Assembly (NCBI RefSeq): GCF_016722925.1
Contig: NZ_JAEQNC010000008.1
Span: forward strand, 186,001-250,000
Length of the DNA stretch: 64,000 nt
Direction of reading: 5' to 3'
Source of the DNA: Phytoamicus setariae
GTDB lineage: Bacteria; Pseudomonadota; Alphaproteobacteria; Rhizobiales; Rhizobiaceae
The first letter of the stretch is position 1. Each line of letters starts with the position of its first letter. A program made the translations under genes and the position numbers. A model generated the notes under the pieces. The model ran no database searches, had not been told where the DNA came from, and saw only the letters and a program-made list of their open reading frames with translations. Positions 33,828 to 42,996 of this stretch are shown one piece after another.

Positions 33828-36278
33828 ATGACTCAGAAACTCGTCATCATCGGCAATGGCATGGCCCCGGGCCGCATGCTGGAGCATCTGTTGGAGCGGG
33901 CGCCCGGCCAGTATCAGGTCACGATTTTCAACGCCGAGCCGCGCGTCAATTACGACCGTATCATGCTCTCGCCGGTTCTTTCCGGCGAGAAGGAATACGA
34001 AGAGATCATCATTCACGGTGACGGTTGGTATATCAAGCACGACATCACCCTCTACAAGGGCCACAAGATCGTCGCCATCGACCGTGCGGCAAAGACCGTA
34101 ACGTCGGATCACGGCGTGACCGAGAGCTACGACAAGCTGGTGATCGCCACCGGCTCCGTGCCCTTCATCATCCCGGTTCCGGGCAGGGACCTTCCCGGTG
34201 TCATCACCTACCGCGATCTCGACGACGTCCAGGCGATGTTGCTGGCGGCGCAATCGCGCGAGAGGGCTATCGTAATCGGCGGCGGTCTGCTCGGGCTCGA
34301 GGCTGCGGCAGGCCTGGCTTCGCGTGGCATGGACGTCACCGTGCTGCATGTCATGCCGACGCTGATGGAGCGCCAGCTCGATCCGGCTGCTGGCTACCTC
34401 CTGCAAAAGGCGGTGGAGGAGCGCGGCATCAAGGTTGTCACGAAGGCGAACACCAAGGCGATCATCGGTAACGGCAAGGTCGAGGGCATCGAGCTGGACG
34501 ACGGCCGTATCATTCCTGCCACGCTCGTGGTGATGGCTGTCGGCATCAGGCCGAATGTCGGCCTTGCCAAGGATGCGGGTATCGCCTGCAATCGCGGCAT
34601 CGTTGTCGATGCCGGCATGCAGACCTCGGATGGCTCTATCCTGGCTCTGGGTGAATGCGCCGAGGTCGACGGCCAGGTCTATGGCCTGGTCGCACCACTC
34701 TACGAGATGGCGCGCGTTGCCGCCTCGCATCTGGCGGGCGATCGTTCAGCTGCCTTCGTTCATGCCGATACACCGACCAAACTGAAGGTCACCGGTATCA
34801 ACCTCTTCTCGCTCGGCGACTTCGCCGATGGCGAGGACCGTCAGGAAATCGTGCTCCGCGATGCCGCAGGCGGCACATACAAACGCCTTGTGCTGAAGGA
34901 CAACAGGATCATCGGAACGGTTCTCTACGGCGAGACCACCGATGGGGCCTGGTTCAACGACCTGCAGAAGAAGAAGGTCGATATCTCGGATATGCGCGAC
35001 ACGCTTATCTTCGGCCAGGCGTTCCAGGGAGGCACCCCCCTGGACCCTATGGCGGCCGTTGCAGCCTTGCCGGATGATGCGGAAATCTGCGGCTGCAACG
35101 GCGTATGCAAATCCAGGATCACCAACACTATCGTCTCAAAGGGTCTGACGACACTGGATGGCGTTCGCGCCCACACCAAGGCGTCGGCCTCCTGCGGATC
35201 CTGCACTGGCCTGGTCGAACAATTGATGGCCATCACCCTGGGTGATGCCTACAACCCGACCGCGGTTACCCCGGTCTGCGGCTGCACCCATCTTGGCCAT
35301 GACGATGTCCGACGCCTGATCAAGGCGAAGGCGCTCAAGACCATCCCGGCAGTGATGCAGGAGCTGGAATGGAAGACATCCTGCGGCTGCGCGAAATGCC
35401 GCCCGGCGCTCAACTATTACCTCGTCTGTGACTGGCCGGACGAATATGCCGACGACTACCAGTCGCGGTTCATCAACGAGCGAGTACACGCCAACATCCA
35501 GAAGGACGGCACCTATTCAGTGGTCCCTCGCATGTGGGGTGGTGTCACCAACGCCAAGGAACTGCGCGCCATAGCCGACGTCGTCGACAAGTTCGAGATC
35601 CCGTTGGTCAAGGTCACAGGCGGCCAGCGTATCGACCTGCTCGGCATAGAGAAAGAAGACCTGCCGGCAGTCTGGGCGGATCTCGGTCAGGCCGGTTTCG
35701 TCTCGGGACAGGCCTATGCCAAGGGTCTTAGGACGGTAAAGACCTGCGTCGGCTCGGACTGGTGCCGGTTCGGCACACAGGATTCGACCGGCCTCGGCAT
35801 CCGCATCGAGAAATTCATGTGGGGCTCGTGGACGCCGGCCAAGCTGAAGCTGGCCGTCTCCGGCTGTCCGCGCAACTGCGCCGAAGCCACCTGCAAGGAC
35901 ATCGGCGTCATCTGCGTCGATTCCGGCTTTGAAATCCATTTCGCCGGGGCCGCCGGCCTCGACATCAAGGGTACCGAAGTGCTCGGCCTGGTGAAGACCG
36001 AGGACGAGGCGCTCGAACATATCGTCGCGCTGACGCAGATGTATCGCGAACAGGGTCGATATCTCGAGCGCATCTACAAGTGGGCAAAGCGCATCGGGCT
36101 CGCTGAGATCCGCCGCCAGATCATGGACGAAGCGGACAAGCGCCAAGCTTACTATGAGCGCTTCGTCTACAGCCAGAAATTTGCCCAGGTCGACCCATGG
36201 TCGGAGCGCGTCTCCGGCAAGGACAAGCATGAATTCCGCCCGATGGCTTCGGTCGGCTTTGCTGACGCTGCCGAGTGA
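33828..36278 (+). CDS. nirB: Assimilatory nitrite reductase (NAD(P)H) large subunit
   Basis: 816 residues from the ATG at 33828 (GGGAG just upstream; an in-frame ATG at 33813 is also possible). N-terminal FAD/NAD(P)H part: KLVIIGNGMAPGRMLEHLLE, with the NAD(P)H loop AIVIGGGLLGLEAAAGLASR. Two BFD-like [2Fe-2S] regions follow (CGCNGVCKSRI with CGSCTGL; CGCTHLGHDDVRR with CGCAKCRP). The sirohaem/[4Fe-4S] site is formed by CVGSDWCRFG and CPRNCAEATC. It reduces nitrite to ammonium by six electrons, with NirD as partner. Siroheme comes from the cysG gene of the same operon. Confidence 0.95.
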   Translation: MTQKLVIIGNGMAPGRMLEHLLERAPGQYQVTIFNAEPRVNYDRIMLSPVLSGEKEYEEIIIHGDGWYIKHDITLYKGHKIVAIDRAAKTVTSDHGVTESYDKLVIATGSVPFIIPVPGRDLPGVITYRDLDDVQAMLLAAQSRERAIVIGGGLLGLEAAAGLASRGMDVTVLHVMPTLMERQLDPAAGYLLQKAVEERGIKVVTKANTKAIIGNGKVEGIELDDGRIIPATLVVMAVGIRPNVGLAKDAGIACNRGIVVDAGMQTSDGSILALGECAEVDGQVYGLVAPLYEMARVAASHLAGDRSAAFVHADTPTKLKVTGINLFSLGDFADGEDRQEIVLRDAAGGTYKRLVLKDNRIIGTVLYGETTDGAWFNDLQKKKVDISDMRDTLIFGQAFQGGTPLDPMAAVAALPDDAEICGCNGVCKSRITNTIVSKGLTTLDGVRAHTKASASCGSCTGLVEQLMAITLGDAYNPTAVTPVCGCTHLGHDDVRRLIKAKALKTIPAVMQELEWKTSCGCAKCRPALNYYLVCDWPDEYADDYQSRFINERVHANIQKDGTYSVVPRMWGGVTNAKELRAIADVVDKFEIPLVKVTGGQRIDLLGIEKEDLPAVWADLGQAGFVSGQAYAKGLRTVKTCVGSDWCRFGTQDSTGLGIRIEKFMWGSWTPAKLKLAVSGCPRNCAEATCKDIGVICVDSGFEIHFAGAAGLDIKGTEVLGLVKTEDEALEHIVALTQMYREQGRYLERIYKWAKRIGLAEIRRQIMDEADKRQAYYERFVYSQKFAQVDPWSERVSGKDKHEFRPMASVGFADAAE

Positions 36279-36289
36279 AGGAGAACGAA

Positions 36290-36619
36290 ATGAACTGGAT
36301 CGCAATCGGCAAGCTCACCGACATCCCGCTGCGCGGCGCACGCTGCGTAAAGACGCCACAAGGCAAGATCGGCGTGTTTCGCACGGCGGAAAACCAGGTC
36401 TTCGCTATCGAGGATCATTGCCCGCACAAGGGCGGGCCGCTCACCCAGGGTATCGTGCATGGGACCTCGGTTACGTGTCCGCTGCACAACTGGGTGATTT
36501 CTCTCGAGACAGGCGAGGCGCTCGGTGCCGACGAGGGCTCGGTCAAGACCATTTCGCTGGAAGTTCGGGGCGATGAGATCTTCATCGCCCTGGAAGAGCA
36601 ACTGATGGCAGCGGAGTGA
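36290..36619 (+). CDS. nirD: Nitrite reductase small subunit, Rieske-type
   Basis: 109 residues from an ATG with AAGGAGAACGA upstream. The Rieske-like fold keeps its [2Fe-2S] ligands: CPHKGG (C44, H46) and CPLHNW (C63, H66). Many NirD proteins have lost these, so this is the cluster-bearing form. It lies 11 bases after nirB and pairs with it. A 157-bp palindromic element follows before nasC. Confidence 0.93.
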   Translation: MNWIAIGKLTDIPLRGARCVKTPQGKIGVFRTAENQVFAIEDHCPHKGGPLTQGIVHGTSVTCPLHNWVISLETGEALGADEGSVKTISLEVRGDEIFIALEEQLMAAE

Positions 36620-36647
36620 GGATGTCAATGACGGCAACGCGCTTGAT

Positions 36648-36804
36648 ACCCCCCTTTGGCCTGCCGGCCATCTCCCCCACAAGGGGGGAGATCAGCAGAC
36701 GTAGACCCACATTGCCCCAATCGAGCCGCCTATACTTGGCGGGGAGTGCGCTCCATCCAATCTCCCCCCTTGAGGGGGAGATGGCCGGCAGGCCAGAGGG
36801 GGGT
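36648..36804. repeat. Palindromic MITE-like element inside the nas operon
   Basis: A 31-bp arm at 36648-36678 and its inverted copy at 36774-36804 agree at 30 of 31 positions; core of the arm: GGCCTGCCGGCCATCTCCCC. Each end also folds on its own (CTCCCCC...GGGGGAG). The middle is unique and non-coding. Highly similar G/C-run palindromes are common between rhizobial genes. It lies between nirD and nasC, so it must be transcribed through, or it marks a point of reduced read-through. No clear target-site duplication was found. Confidence 0.85.
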
Positions 36805-36835
36805 GCGGCAACACTGACTGCGAGGGAATTGTACC

Positions 36836-39490
36836 ATGCCGCATGAAACCCGCACCACCTGCCCGTACTGTGGTGTCGGCTGCGGCGTCATTGCCAAGGT
36901 CGATGAACATGGCATCGTGAGCGTCAAGGGCGATCCCGACCACCCCGCCAATCTCGGTCGGCTCTGTTCCAAGGGCTCGGCACTGGCCGATACGCTATCA
37001 ATGGATGGTCGTGCGCTTTTTCCGGAGATCCGTGGCGAGCGTGCAGATTGGAATGACGCGCTCGATCTCGTGGCGCAGAAATTCTCGGAAGCGATCGCCG
37101 AGCATGGTCCGGATTCGGTGGCCTTCTATGTCTCCGGCCAGTGCCTGACGGAAGACTATTATGTTGCCAACAAGCTGATGAAAGGCTTCATCGGCTCGGC
37201 CAACATCGACACCAATTCGCGGCTGTGCATGGCCTCATCCGTTGCCGGCCATCGCCGCGCTTTCGGCAGCGACACGGTTCCGGGCACCTATGAGGATCTC
37301 GAACTCGCCGACCTGATCATCCTCGTCGGCTCCAACCTCGCCTGGTGCCATCCTGTCCTTAACCAACGCATCCAGGCGGCAAAGCAGAGCCGACCGGGCA
37401 TGAAGATCGTGACGATCGACCCGCGCCGTTCTGTCAGTGCCGATCTTGCCGACATGCACCTGATGATCCGCAGCGACGGCGATGTGGCGCTGTTCAATGG
37501 GTTGCTCGCCCATCTCGCCTCGTCCTCGGCCTTCGATCACGATTATGTCGCGGCCCACACGACAGGTTTTCCTGATGCGCTCGAGGTGGCGAAAAGCAGA
37601 ACCATTCTCGATATCTCGCAGGAAACTGGGCTCACTGTCGTTGAGTTGCGCGCCTTCTATCGCCTGTTCGAGACGACGGGAAAAGTGGTCACCTGCTACA
37701 GCCAGGGCGTCAACCAGTCTTCCATCGGCACCGACAAGGTCAATGCGATCCTCAACTGCCATCTGGCGACCGGCCGCATCGGCAAGCCCGGCATGGGACC
37801 ATTCTCGCTGACCGGCCAGCCCAATGCCATGGGCGGCCGCGAAGTCGGCGGGCTCGCCAATATGCTGGCCGCCCATATGAACATCGAAAGCGAAGCGGAT
37901 CGCGAGCGTGTCCAGCGTTTCTGGAACGCGCCGACCATCGCCCAGAAGCCCGGCCTCAAGGCCGTCGACATGTTCGAGGCGGTGGCCGATGGCCGTATCA
38001 AGGCACTGTGGATCATGGCGACCAATCCGGTCGTGTCGATGCCGGATGCCGACCGGGTGCGCGAGGCGATCCGCAATTGTCCATTCGTGGTCGTCTCCGA
38101 CATCCAGAAGAACACCGACACCGCAGCGCTTGCCCATGTGCTGCTGCCCGCCACCGGCTGGGGCGAGAAGGATGGAACGGTCACCAATTCCGAGCGGCGT
38201 ATTTCCCGTCAGCGCGGCTTTCTCGATCTGCCCGGCGAGACCCGGCCCGACTGGTGGCACATGGCCGAGGTCGCCAAGCGCATGGGCTTTGCGGGCTTTG
38301 ACTACGCCGGTCCGGCCGAGATCTTTGCCGAACATGCGGCGCTCTCGGCATTCGAAAATGGCGGCAGCCGCGATTTCGACATCGGTGCACGGGCGAACAT
38401 GGGTGCGGATGAATTCGATGCCATGATGCCATTCCAATGGCCGCAGCCACGCGGCATGGCGGCAAGCACGACACGCTTCTTTGCCAAGGGCGGGTTCTAC
38501 ACGCCCGACAGGAGGGCGCGATTTATCGCAGTAAAGTCCGGGCGCGACGATCGCACGGGCTCTGACGCCCCCTTCATCCTCAACACCGGCCGCATTCGCG
38601 ACCAGTGGCACACGATGACGCGGACCGGCAAGGCAGCGCGGCTCTCCTCGCATCTCGCCGAACCCTTCGTCGAGATCAACCCTGCTGACGCGCTCGAACT
38701 GGGCATCTCCAAAGCCGGGCTGGTGCAACTCGAAAATGGCTTCGGCTCGGTCGTCCTGCGGGCGCTGCTCACGGAGCGCCAGCCGCGCGGCAGCGTGTTC
38801 GTGCCAATGCACTGGACCGACGAATATGCGGCCGATGCCCGGATCGGTGCATTGCTCGCGCCGCGCACCGATCCGGTCTCCGGCCAGCCGGCGCTAAAAC
38901 ATGCCGGCGTTCGCGTGCGCCCTGCCGAGATGACGGCGTTCGGCTTTGCGGTCGTCGCGTTCCGGCCGGGGCGTTTCGATGCGCCCTATTGGGGCATGGC
39001 CAAGGCGGAAGGCGGTTGGCGGGTTGAGTTCGGCTTTGATGCCATGCCCGACGATATGGAGGCGTGGTGCCGCGACAGTTTCGGCCTCTCCGATCGGATG
39101 GAGCATCTCGCTTATGCCGACAGCACGACCGGCCAGCAACGCCACGGCTTCTTCGAGGACGATCGCCTGGTACTCGCCTTCTATGCCGCGCCGGAGCCGG
39201 TGGCCGTCTCGCGCGACTGGGCGGTAAAGCAGCTCAGCACCTCGCTTGCGACAGCGCGCGCTCGCTTTGCCATTCTCGCCGGGCGCCCGGGTGCAGGACA
39301 GATGGATCCGGGCGCTACTGTGTGCTCGTGCTTTTCGGTCGGCGTCAACCAGATCGTCGCCGCTGTCGCAGACGGCTGCCGCACGGTCGAGGCCATCGGC
39401 AACGCGTTGAGCGCCGGAACCAATTGCGGCTCGTGCCGCGTCGAAATCAAGGGGATCATCGATGGGTGTCGTCGCCAAGCCGCAGAATGA
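36836..39490 (+). CDS. Assimilatory nitrate reductase catalytic subunit
   Basis: 884 residues, molybdopterin oxidoreductase (NasC/NasA type). The N-terminal [4Fe-4S] site is CPYCGVGCGV with CSKGSALAD. Cofactor-binding landmarks: CMASSVAGHRRAFGSD, SNLAWCHPVLNQRIQAAK, GPFSLTGQPNAMGGREVGGL. The dinucleotide-binding C-terminal domain follows (NTGRIRDQWHTMTRTGKA). The last ~60 residues are a BFD-like [2Fe-2S] domain (CSCFSVGVNQIV and GTNCGSCRVEIKG), as in one-chain NasC enzymes that take electrons from ferredoxin/flavodoxin or an NADH subunit. No separate NasB electron subunit is present. No signal peptide, so cytoplasmic. Confidence 0.94.
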   Translation: MPHETRTTCPYCGVGCGVIAKVDEHGIVSVKGDPDHPANLGRLCSKGSALADTLSMDGRALFPEIRGERADWNDALDLVAQKFSEAIAEHGPDSVAFYVSGQCLTEDYYVANKLMKGFIGSANIDTNSRLCMASSVAGHRRAFGSDTVPGTYEDLELADLIILVGSNLAWCHPVLNQRIQAAKQSRPGMKIVTIDPRRSVSADLADMHLMIRSDGDVALFNGLLAHLASSSAFDHDYVAAHTTGFPDALEVAKSRTILDISQETGLTVVELRAFYRLFETTGKVVTCYSQGVNQSSIGTDKVNAILNCHLATGRIGKPGMGPFSLTGQPNAMGGREVGGLANMLAAHMNIESEADRERVQRFWNAPTIAQKPGLKAVDMFEAVADGRIKALWIMATNPVVSMPDADRVREAIRNCPFVVVSDIQKNTDTAALAHVLLPATGWGEKDGTVTNSERRISRQRGFLDLPGETRPDWWHMAEVAKRMGFAGFDYAGPAEIFAEHAALSAFENGGSRDFDIGARANMGADEFDAMMPFQWPQPRGMAASTTRFFAKGGFYTPDRRARFIAVKSGRDDRTGSDAPFILNTGRIRDQWHTMTRTGKAARLSSHLAEPFVEINPADALELGISKAGLVQLENGFGSVVLRALLTERQPRGSVFVPMHWTDEYAADARIGALLAPRTDPVSGQPALKHAGVRVRPAEMTAFGFAVVAFRPGRFDAPYWGMAKAEGGWRVEFGFDAMPDDMEAWCRDSFGLSDRMEHLAYADSTTGQQRHGFFEDDRLVLAFYAAPEPVAVSRDWAVKQLSTSLATARARFAILAGRPGAGQMDPGATVCSCFSVGVNQIVAAVADGCRTVEAIGNALSAGTNCGSCRVEIKGIIDGCRRQAAE

Positions 39491-40913
39491 GCGTATTGCA
39501 ACACTTGCCTCCCTGCCGGTGTTCTTCGACCTGAAGGGCAAGCCGGTGCTGGTGGCCGGCGGCAGCGACGGTGCTGCCTGGAAAGCCGAACTTCTGGCCG
39601 CCACGGGTGCTCAGGTGCATGTCTTCTGCCCGGACGAGCAACTCTCCGACACTTTCCGGGGCATGTCGAGCCACCTCACGCATCACGACCTTCATTGGGA
39701 CGGCGCATATTTCAAGAGCTTTGCGCTTGCCATCGGCGATTGCGAAAGCGACGAAGAAGCGCGTGCCTTTCATGATCGGGCTGCGGCTGCGGGTGTCCCC
39801 GTCAATGTGATCGACAAGCCCGAGTTCTGTCAGTTCAAGTTCGGCTCGATCGTCAATCGGTCGCCGGTGGTGATCGGGATATCCACGGATGGCGCGGCCC
39901 CCATTCTCGGGCAGGCGATCCGCCGCCGGATCGAGACACTGCTGCCGCAATCACTGAAGTCCTGGGGCCAACTCGCCCAGATGGTGCGCGCCCGTGTCAT
40001 GGAGAACCTGACATCCGTGCAGCGGCGAAATTTCTGGGAGCGGTTTGTCGATCGAGCCTTCGCGGGCAATGAGCCCGAAGCAGATGCCGTACAACGACTT
40101 CTTGCCGATGCCGACCGCATTCGCAGCGATGTCGCACGCCCCGGCCGAGTCACGCTTGTGGGTGCCGGACCCGGCGATGCCGAGTTGCTGACTCTCAAGG
40201 CGGTGCGCGCGCTGCAGGCCGCGGATGTCATCCTGTTCGATGATCTCGTTTCGAATGAAGTGCTGGAGCTTGCCCGTCGCGAGGCCAAGCGCATGCTGGT
40301 GGGAAAACGTGGCGGCCGGGAAAGCTGCAAGCAGGAGGACATTAATGCGACCATGCTGGCTCTCGCCAAGGCCGGCAAGCACGTTGTCCGCCTGAAATCC
40401 GGCGATCCAATGGTCTTCGGCCGCGCGGGCGAGGAAATCGAATTTCTGGAACACGCTGGTATAGTCGTCGATGTCGTGCCCGGCATTACCGCTGCGAGCG
40501 CCATGGCATCGCGGCTCGGTGCATCGCTCACTCATCGTGATCATGCCCAGACGGTGCGCTTTGTCACTGGTCATTCGCGTCAGGGACATCTCCCCACCAA
40601 CCTGGATTGGCGCAGTCTCGCCGATGCCCGGACGACGACGATTTTCTATATGGGTGGCCGGACCGCCGACGAAATCCGGTGCAATTTGCTGACGCATGGC
40701 ATGAACCCGGAAACGCCTGCCGTTGTGATGAGCGCTGTTTCGCGCCCCAACGAGACCCAATGGACCGGGTTTCTTGTCGATCTGCACACGGCTATCGAGG
40801 CGATCGGCGTCGATGAGCCAGTCCTGATTGGCATCGGTTTAGTGTTCTCGAAGCGCCAGCAATCGAACGCCAGGCAACAGGGCTTCGAATTCCCGGAAAG
40901 GGTCGCGCGATGA
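39462..40913 (+). CDS. cysG: Siroheme synthase (bifunctional CysG)
   Basis: 483 residues. Residues about 1-210 are the precorrin-2 dehydrogenase/ferrochelatase (SLPVFFDLKGKPVLVAGGSD; IVNRSPVVIGISTDGAAPIL). Residues about 225-470 are the SAM-dependent uroporphyrinogen-III methyltransferase (TLVGAGPGDAELLTLKAVRA, KRMLVGKRGGRESCKQEDIN, VRLKSGDPMVFGRAGEE). The N-terminal NAD loop reads GGSDGAAWKA instead of the usual GGGxVAxRK. It overlaps nasC by 29 bases, with AAGGGGAT as ribosome site. It supplies siroheme for NirB. Confidence 0.93.
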   Translation: MGVVAKPQNERIATLASLPVFFDLKGKPVLVAGGSDGAAWKAELLAATGAQVHVFCPDEQLSDTFRGMSSHLTHHDLHWDGAYFKSFALAIGDCESDEEARAFHDRAAAAGVPVNVIDKPEFCQFKFGSIVNRSPVVIGISTDGAAPILGQAIRRRIETLLPQSLKSWGQLAQMVRARVMENLTSVQRRNFWERFVDRAFAGNEPEADAVQRLLADADRIRSDVARPGRVTLVGAGPGDAELLTLKAVRALQAADVILFDDLVSNEVLELARREAKRMLVGKRGGRESCKQEDINATMLALAKAGKHVVRLKSGDPMVFGRAGEEIEFLEHAGIVVDVVPGITAASAMASRLGASLTHRDHAQTVRFVTGHSRQGHLPTNLDWRSLADARTTTIFYMGGRTADEIRCNLLTHGMNPETPAVVMSAVSRPNETQWTGFLVDLHTAIEAIGVDEPVLIGIGLVFSKRQQSNARQQGFEFPERVAR

Positions 40914-41212
40914 CGATTTCGATTTTACCGCAATTGTTGCTGTGCGTTGCCGCTGCCTGTTGCTGGCAACGCTTCAGCCTGATCTTTTCTCCGGCCACAA
41001 CGCGTTCACTCTTGTTGTCCCCGATGACTTCCGTTGCCACATCGGTTTTCCTATGCTCGGCAAGCCTGGTCTTCACCGAAACCGGGGTTGCCGCCGGCGC
41101 GCTCCTGGCGGTCATCACAGTCTTGATGGTGTTCACGATTCCGGAAGCGAATTCCGCATTGAAGACCATGGCGGGCGCAACATGCCTGGCCCTTCATGTT
41201 GCTGGGATCTAG
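40910..41212 (+). CDS. Small hydrophobic membrane protein, unrecognised
   Basis: 100 residues whose ATG overlaps the cysG stop (ATGA), so it is translationally coupled to the nitrate operon. Three hydrophobic segments (ILPQLLLCVAAACCW; MTSVATSVFLCSASLVF; TGVAAGALLAVITVLMVFTI). The general plan of three helices with small residues is faintly like the MnhG/PhaG subunits of Na+/H+ antiporters, but no diagnostic motif is present. I do not assign a function. It ends the operon before the convergent LhgO-like gene. Confidence 0.6.
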   Translation: MTISILPQLLLCVAAACCWQRFSLIFSPATTRSLLLSPMTSVATSVFLCSASLVFTETGVAAGALLAVITVLMVFTIPEANSALKTMAGATCLALHVAGI

Positions 41213-41318
41213 GTAGCGGGGTCGCTGACACCTTTCACGTGGCCATAGATATTGCCGAAGGTATGCCGTCGGGTGCCTAGCACCTGCGATTACGAGCGCT
41301 GCATTTTGGATTGTTGAG

Positions 41319-42509
41319 TCATGTATCTCCTTCCGCTTGAACTCCAGATGGGGATGCTGCCGGCGTTGAGATGTGCTGGCGATCATTGCAATTCGCCAGC
41401 CGACACGCATAGTTTGCGATCGCAAGTGAAGCGGTGATGCCCGGTGATTCGATACCGAAGAGATTGATGAGCCCAGGGGCGCCGTATTCCTCGCCCGACT
41501 GGATCATGAAATCTGCCGCTGGCGTGCCCTGGCCGTGAAGCTTCGGCCTGACTCCGCTATAGTCCGGTGCCAGTGCATTCGATGGTAGGCCCGGCCAGTA
41601 GGTGCGTATTGCATCTTCGAATAGCGGCAGGCGTGTTTCGTCGACGCGATAGTCGATGTCTTCCACCCATTGCACATCCGGCCCAAAGCGGGCACGCCCG
41701 GCAAGATCGAGCGTCAGGTGAATCCCCAAGCCGCCATTGGATGGCATCGGATAGACCAGATGCTTGAACGGTGGGCGGGGCGCAAGTTTGAAATAATTCC
41801 CCTTTGCCAGATACTGGCGCGGGATCGCTTTGGCCGCATAGCCCTCGATCGAGGAGGCCACCTTTTGCGCAGACAGTCCTGCGCAGTTGACGACCGTGCG
41901 GCAGGACAGCACCGATTGACCATTCTGGTCTATCAGCAGCGAGACGCCGCGATCCGTTACCTTGCCGGCAACAACCGTGGCACCCAGAATCAGCATGCCG
42001 CCCGTGTTCTCCAGATCGCCCTGATAGCTGAGCATCAGTTCATGCACGTCGACGATCCCCGTCGATGGGGAAAGCAAGGCAGCATGACATTTCAGTTCAG
42101 GCTCCAGTTCTTTGGCCTCCGCACGCGAGAGCATGACAAGATCGGTTACACCGGCACCGATCGCATTCTCGCTGATCTGGTGAAGCTTGGCGATCTGATC
42201 CTCATCGCTGGCGACCAATAGCTTTCCCGGCTGCGCATGGCCGATGCCGCGCTCGCGGCAATAGTCATAAAGGGCGGACTTTCCTTCTACGCAAAGCTGC
42301 GCCTTCAATGACTTGGGCGGATAGTAGATGCCTGCATGAATGACTTCGGAGTTTCGCGAGCTTGTTGCGGAACCGATGATTTTCTCAGCTTCCATTACAA
42401 TGACTTCGCGCCCGGACAGCGAAAGCGCGCGGGCCACCGCAAGCCCCACGACGCCGGCACCGATGACCACGGCGTCGACACGATCTTCGCTATTCGCATT
42501 CCATTCCAT
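41319..42509 (-). CDS. FAD-dependent oxidoreductase, L-2-hydroxyglutarate dehydrogenase-like
   Basis: 396 residues from an ATG with GGAGGGG upstream. The FAD-binding Rossmann motif is VVIGAGVVGLAVARALSLSG. It is followed by SSRNSEVIHAGIYYPPKSLK, the signature of the LhgO/L2HGDH group in the DAO family. A second landmark is the C-terminal YSGVRPKLHG. Members oxidise L-2-hydroxyglutarate to 2-oxoglutarate at the membrane, and related proteins act on glycerol 3-phosphate or amino acids. It appears to stand alone. Confidence 0.88.
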   Translation of the reverse strand: MEWNANSEDRVDAVVIGAGVVGLAVARALSLSGREVIVMEAEKIIGSATSSRNSEVIHAGIYYPPKSLKAQLCVEGKSALYDYCRERGIGHAQPGKLLVASDEDQIAKLHQISENAIGAGVTDLVMLSRAEAKELEPELKCHAALLSPSTGIVDVHELMLSYQGDLENTGGMLILGATVVAGKVTDRGVSLLIDQNGQSVLSCRTVVNCAGLSAQKVASSIEGYAAKAIPRQYLAKGNYFKLAPRPPFKHLVYPMPSNGGLGIHLTLDLAGRARFGPDVQWVEDIDYRVDETRLPLFEDAIRTYWPGLPSNALAPDYSGVRPKLHGQGTPAADFMIQSGEEYGAPGLINLFGIESPGITASLAIANYACRLANCNDRQHISTPAASPSGVQAEGDT

Positions 42510-42793
42510 GTGAAAATTACCCCTCCGCAGGATGATTTCTACACAATAAGGGATTGTCGACAAGTAACCCCGCGGACGGCTTGGCGATGGCGTCGCTCGA
42601 ACCAGCACATAGGCGCTACCGGCATAGTACCTTTGAATGACCGAGCAATCCTATCCCTCGGCAGTCCTAACTTCGCGTATGGAAACATGTGTGCAGCCGT
42701 CCGAATTTTGGGCACATCTCGGCGCGTATGTTACCGTTACGTACTTGCAGTTGTTTAGCATTGTGCAAAGCTTGGTATCCGACCTGAAAGTAA

Positions 42794-42958
42794 GAGCGTG
42801 CCAATGCCATAATCGAGGCGCTCACAACGGCTTTTACCATCGCCTCGGGCCGTCACGTTGCGATCGGTGTGGACGAGGAGCGGTTCGTCGATCCCGCCAA
42901 CCCGCAGGCCGCCGGCAATCGGCGGATTCAGCTCGTGTACATTGGACTGTTGAAGTAA
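42794..42958 (+). pseudogene. OmpA-family C-terminal remnant
   Basis: The plus-strand frame before TAA at 42956-42958 reads HVAIGVDEERFVDPANPQAA then GNRRIQLVYIG. This is the end of a peptidoglycan-binding OmpA-like domain, whose hallmark is DPANPxxxxNRRVxxV. The frame is closed by TAA at 42791, no start codon or ribosome site exists, and the preceding half of the domain is missing. It is a decayed fragment. Confidence 0.65.
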
Positions 42959-42996
42959 CGAAACGCCCGCAGGCGGGCAAACCGGGAGTGTTCCTC

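Noticed and set aside
37235-38812. 525-codon minus-strand frame inside nasC
   Set aside because: Antisense shadow of a clear molybdoenzyme gene.
42637-42996. Upstream extension of the exported Tyr/Pro-rich protein
   Set aside because: The frame passes through the OmpA remnant in another frame; the ATG at 42997 has a ribosome site and signal peptide.
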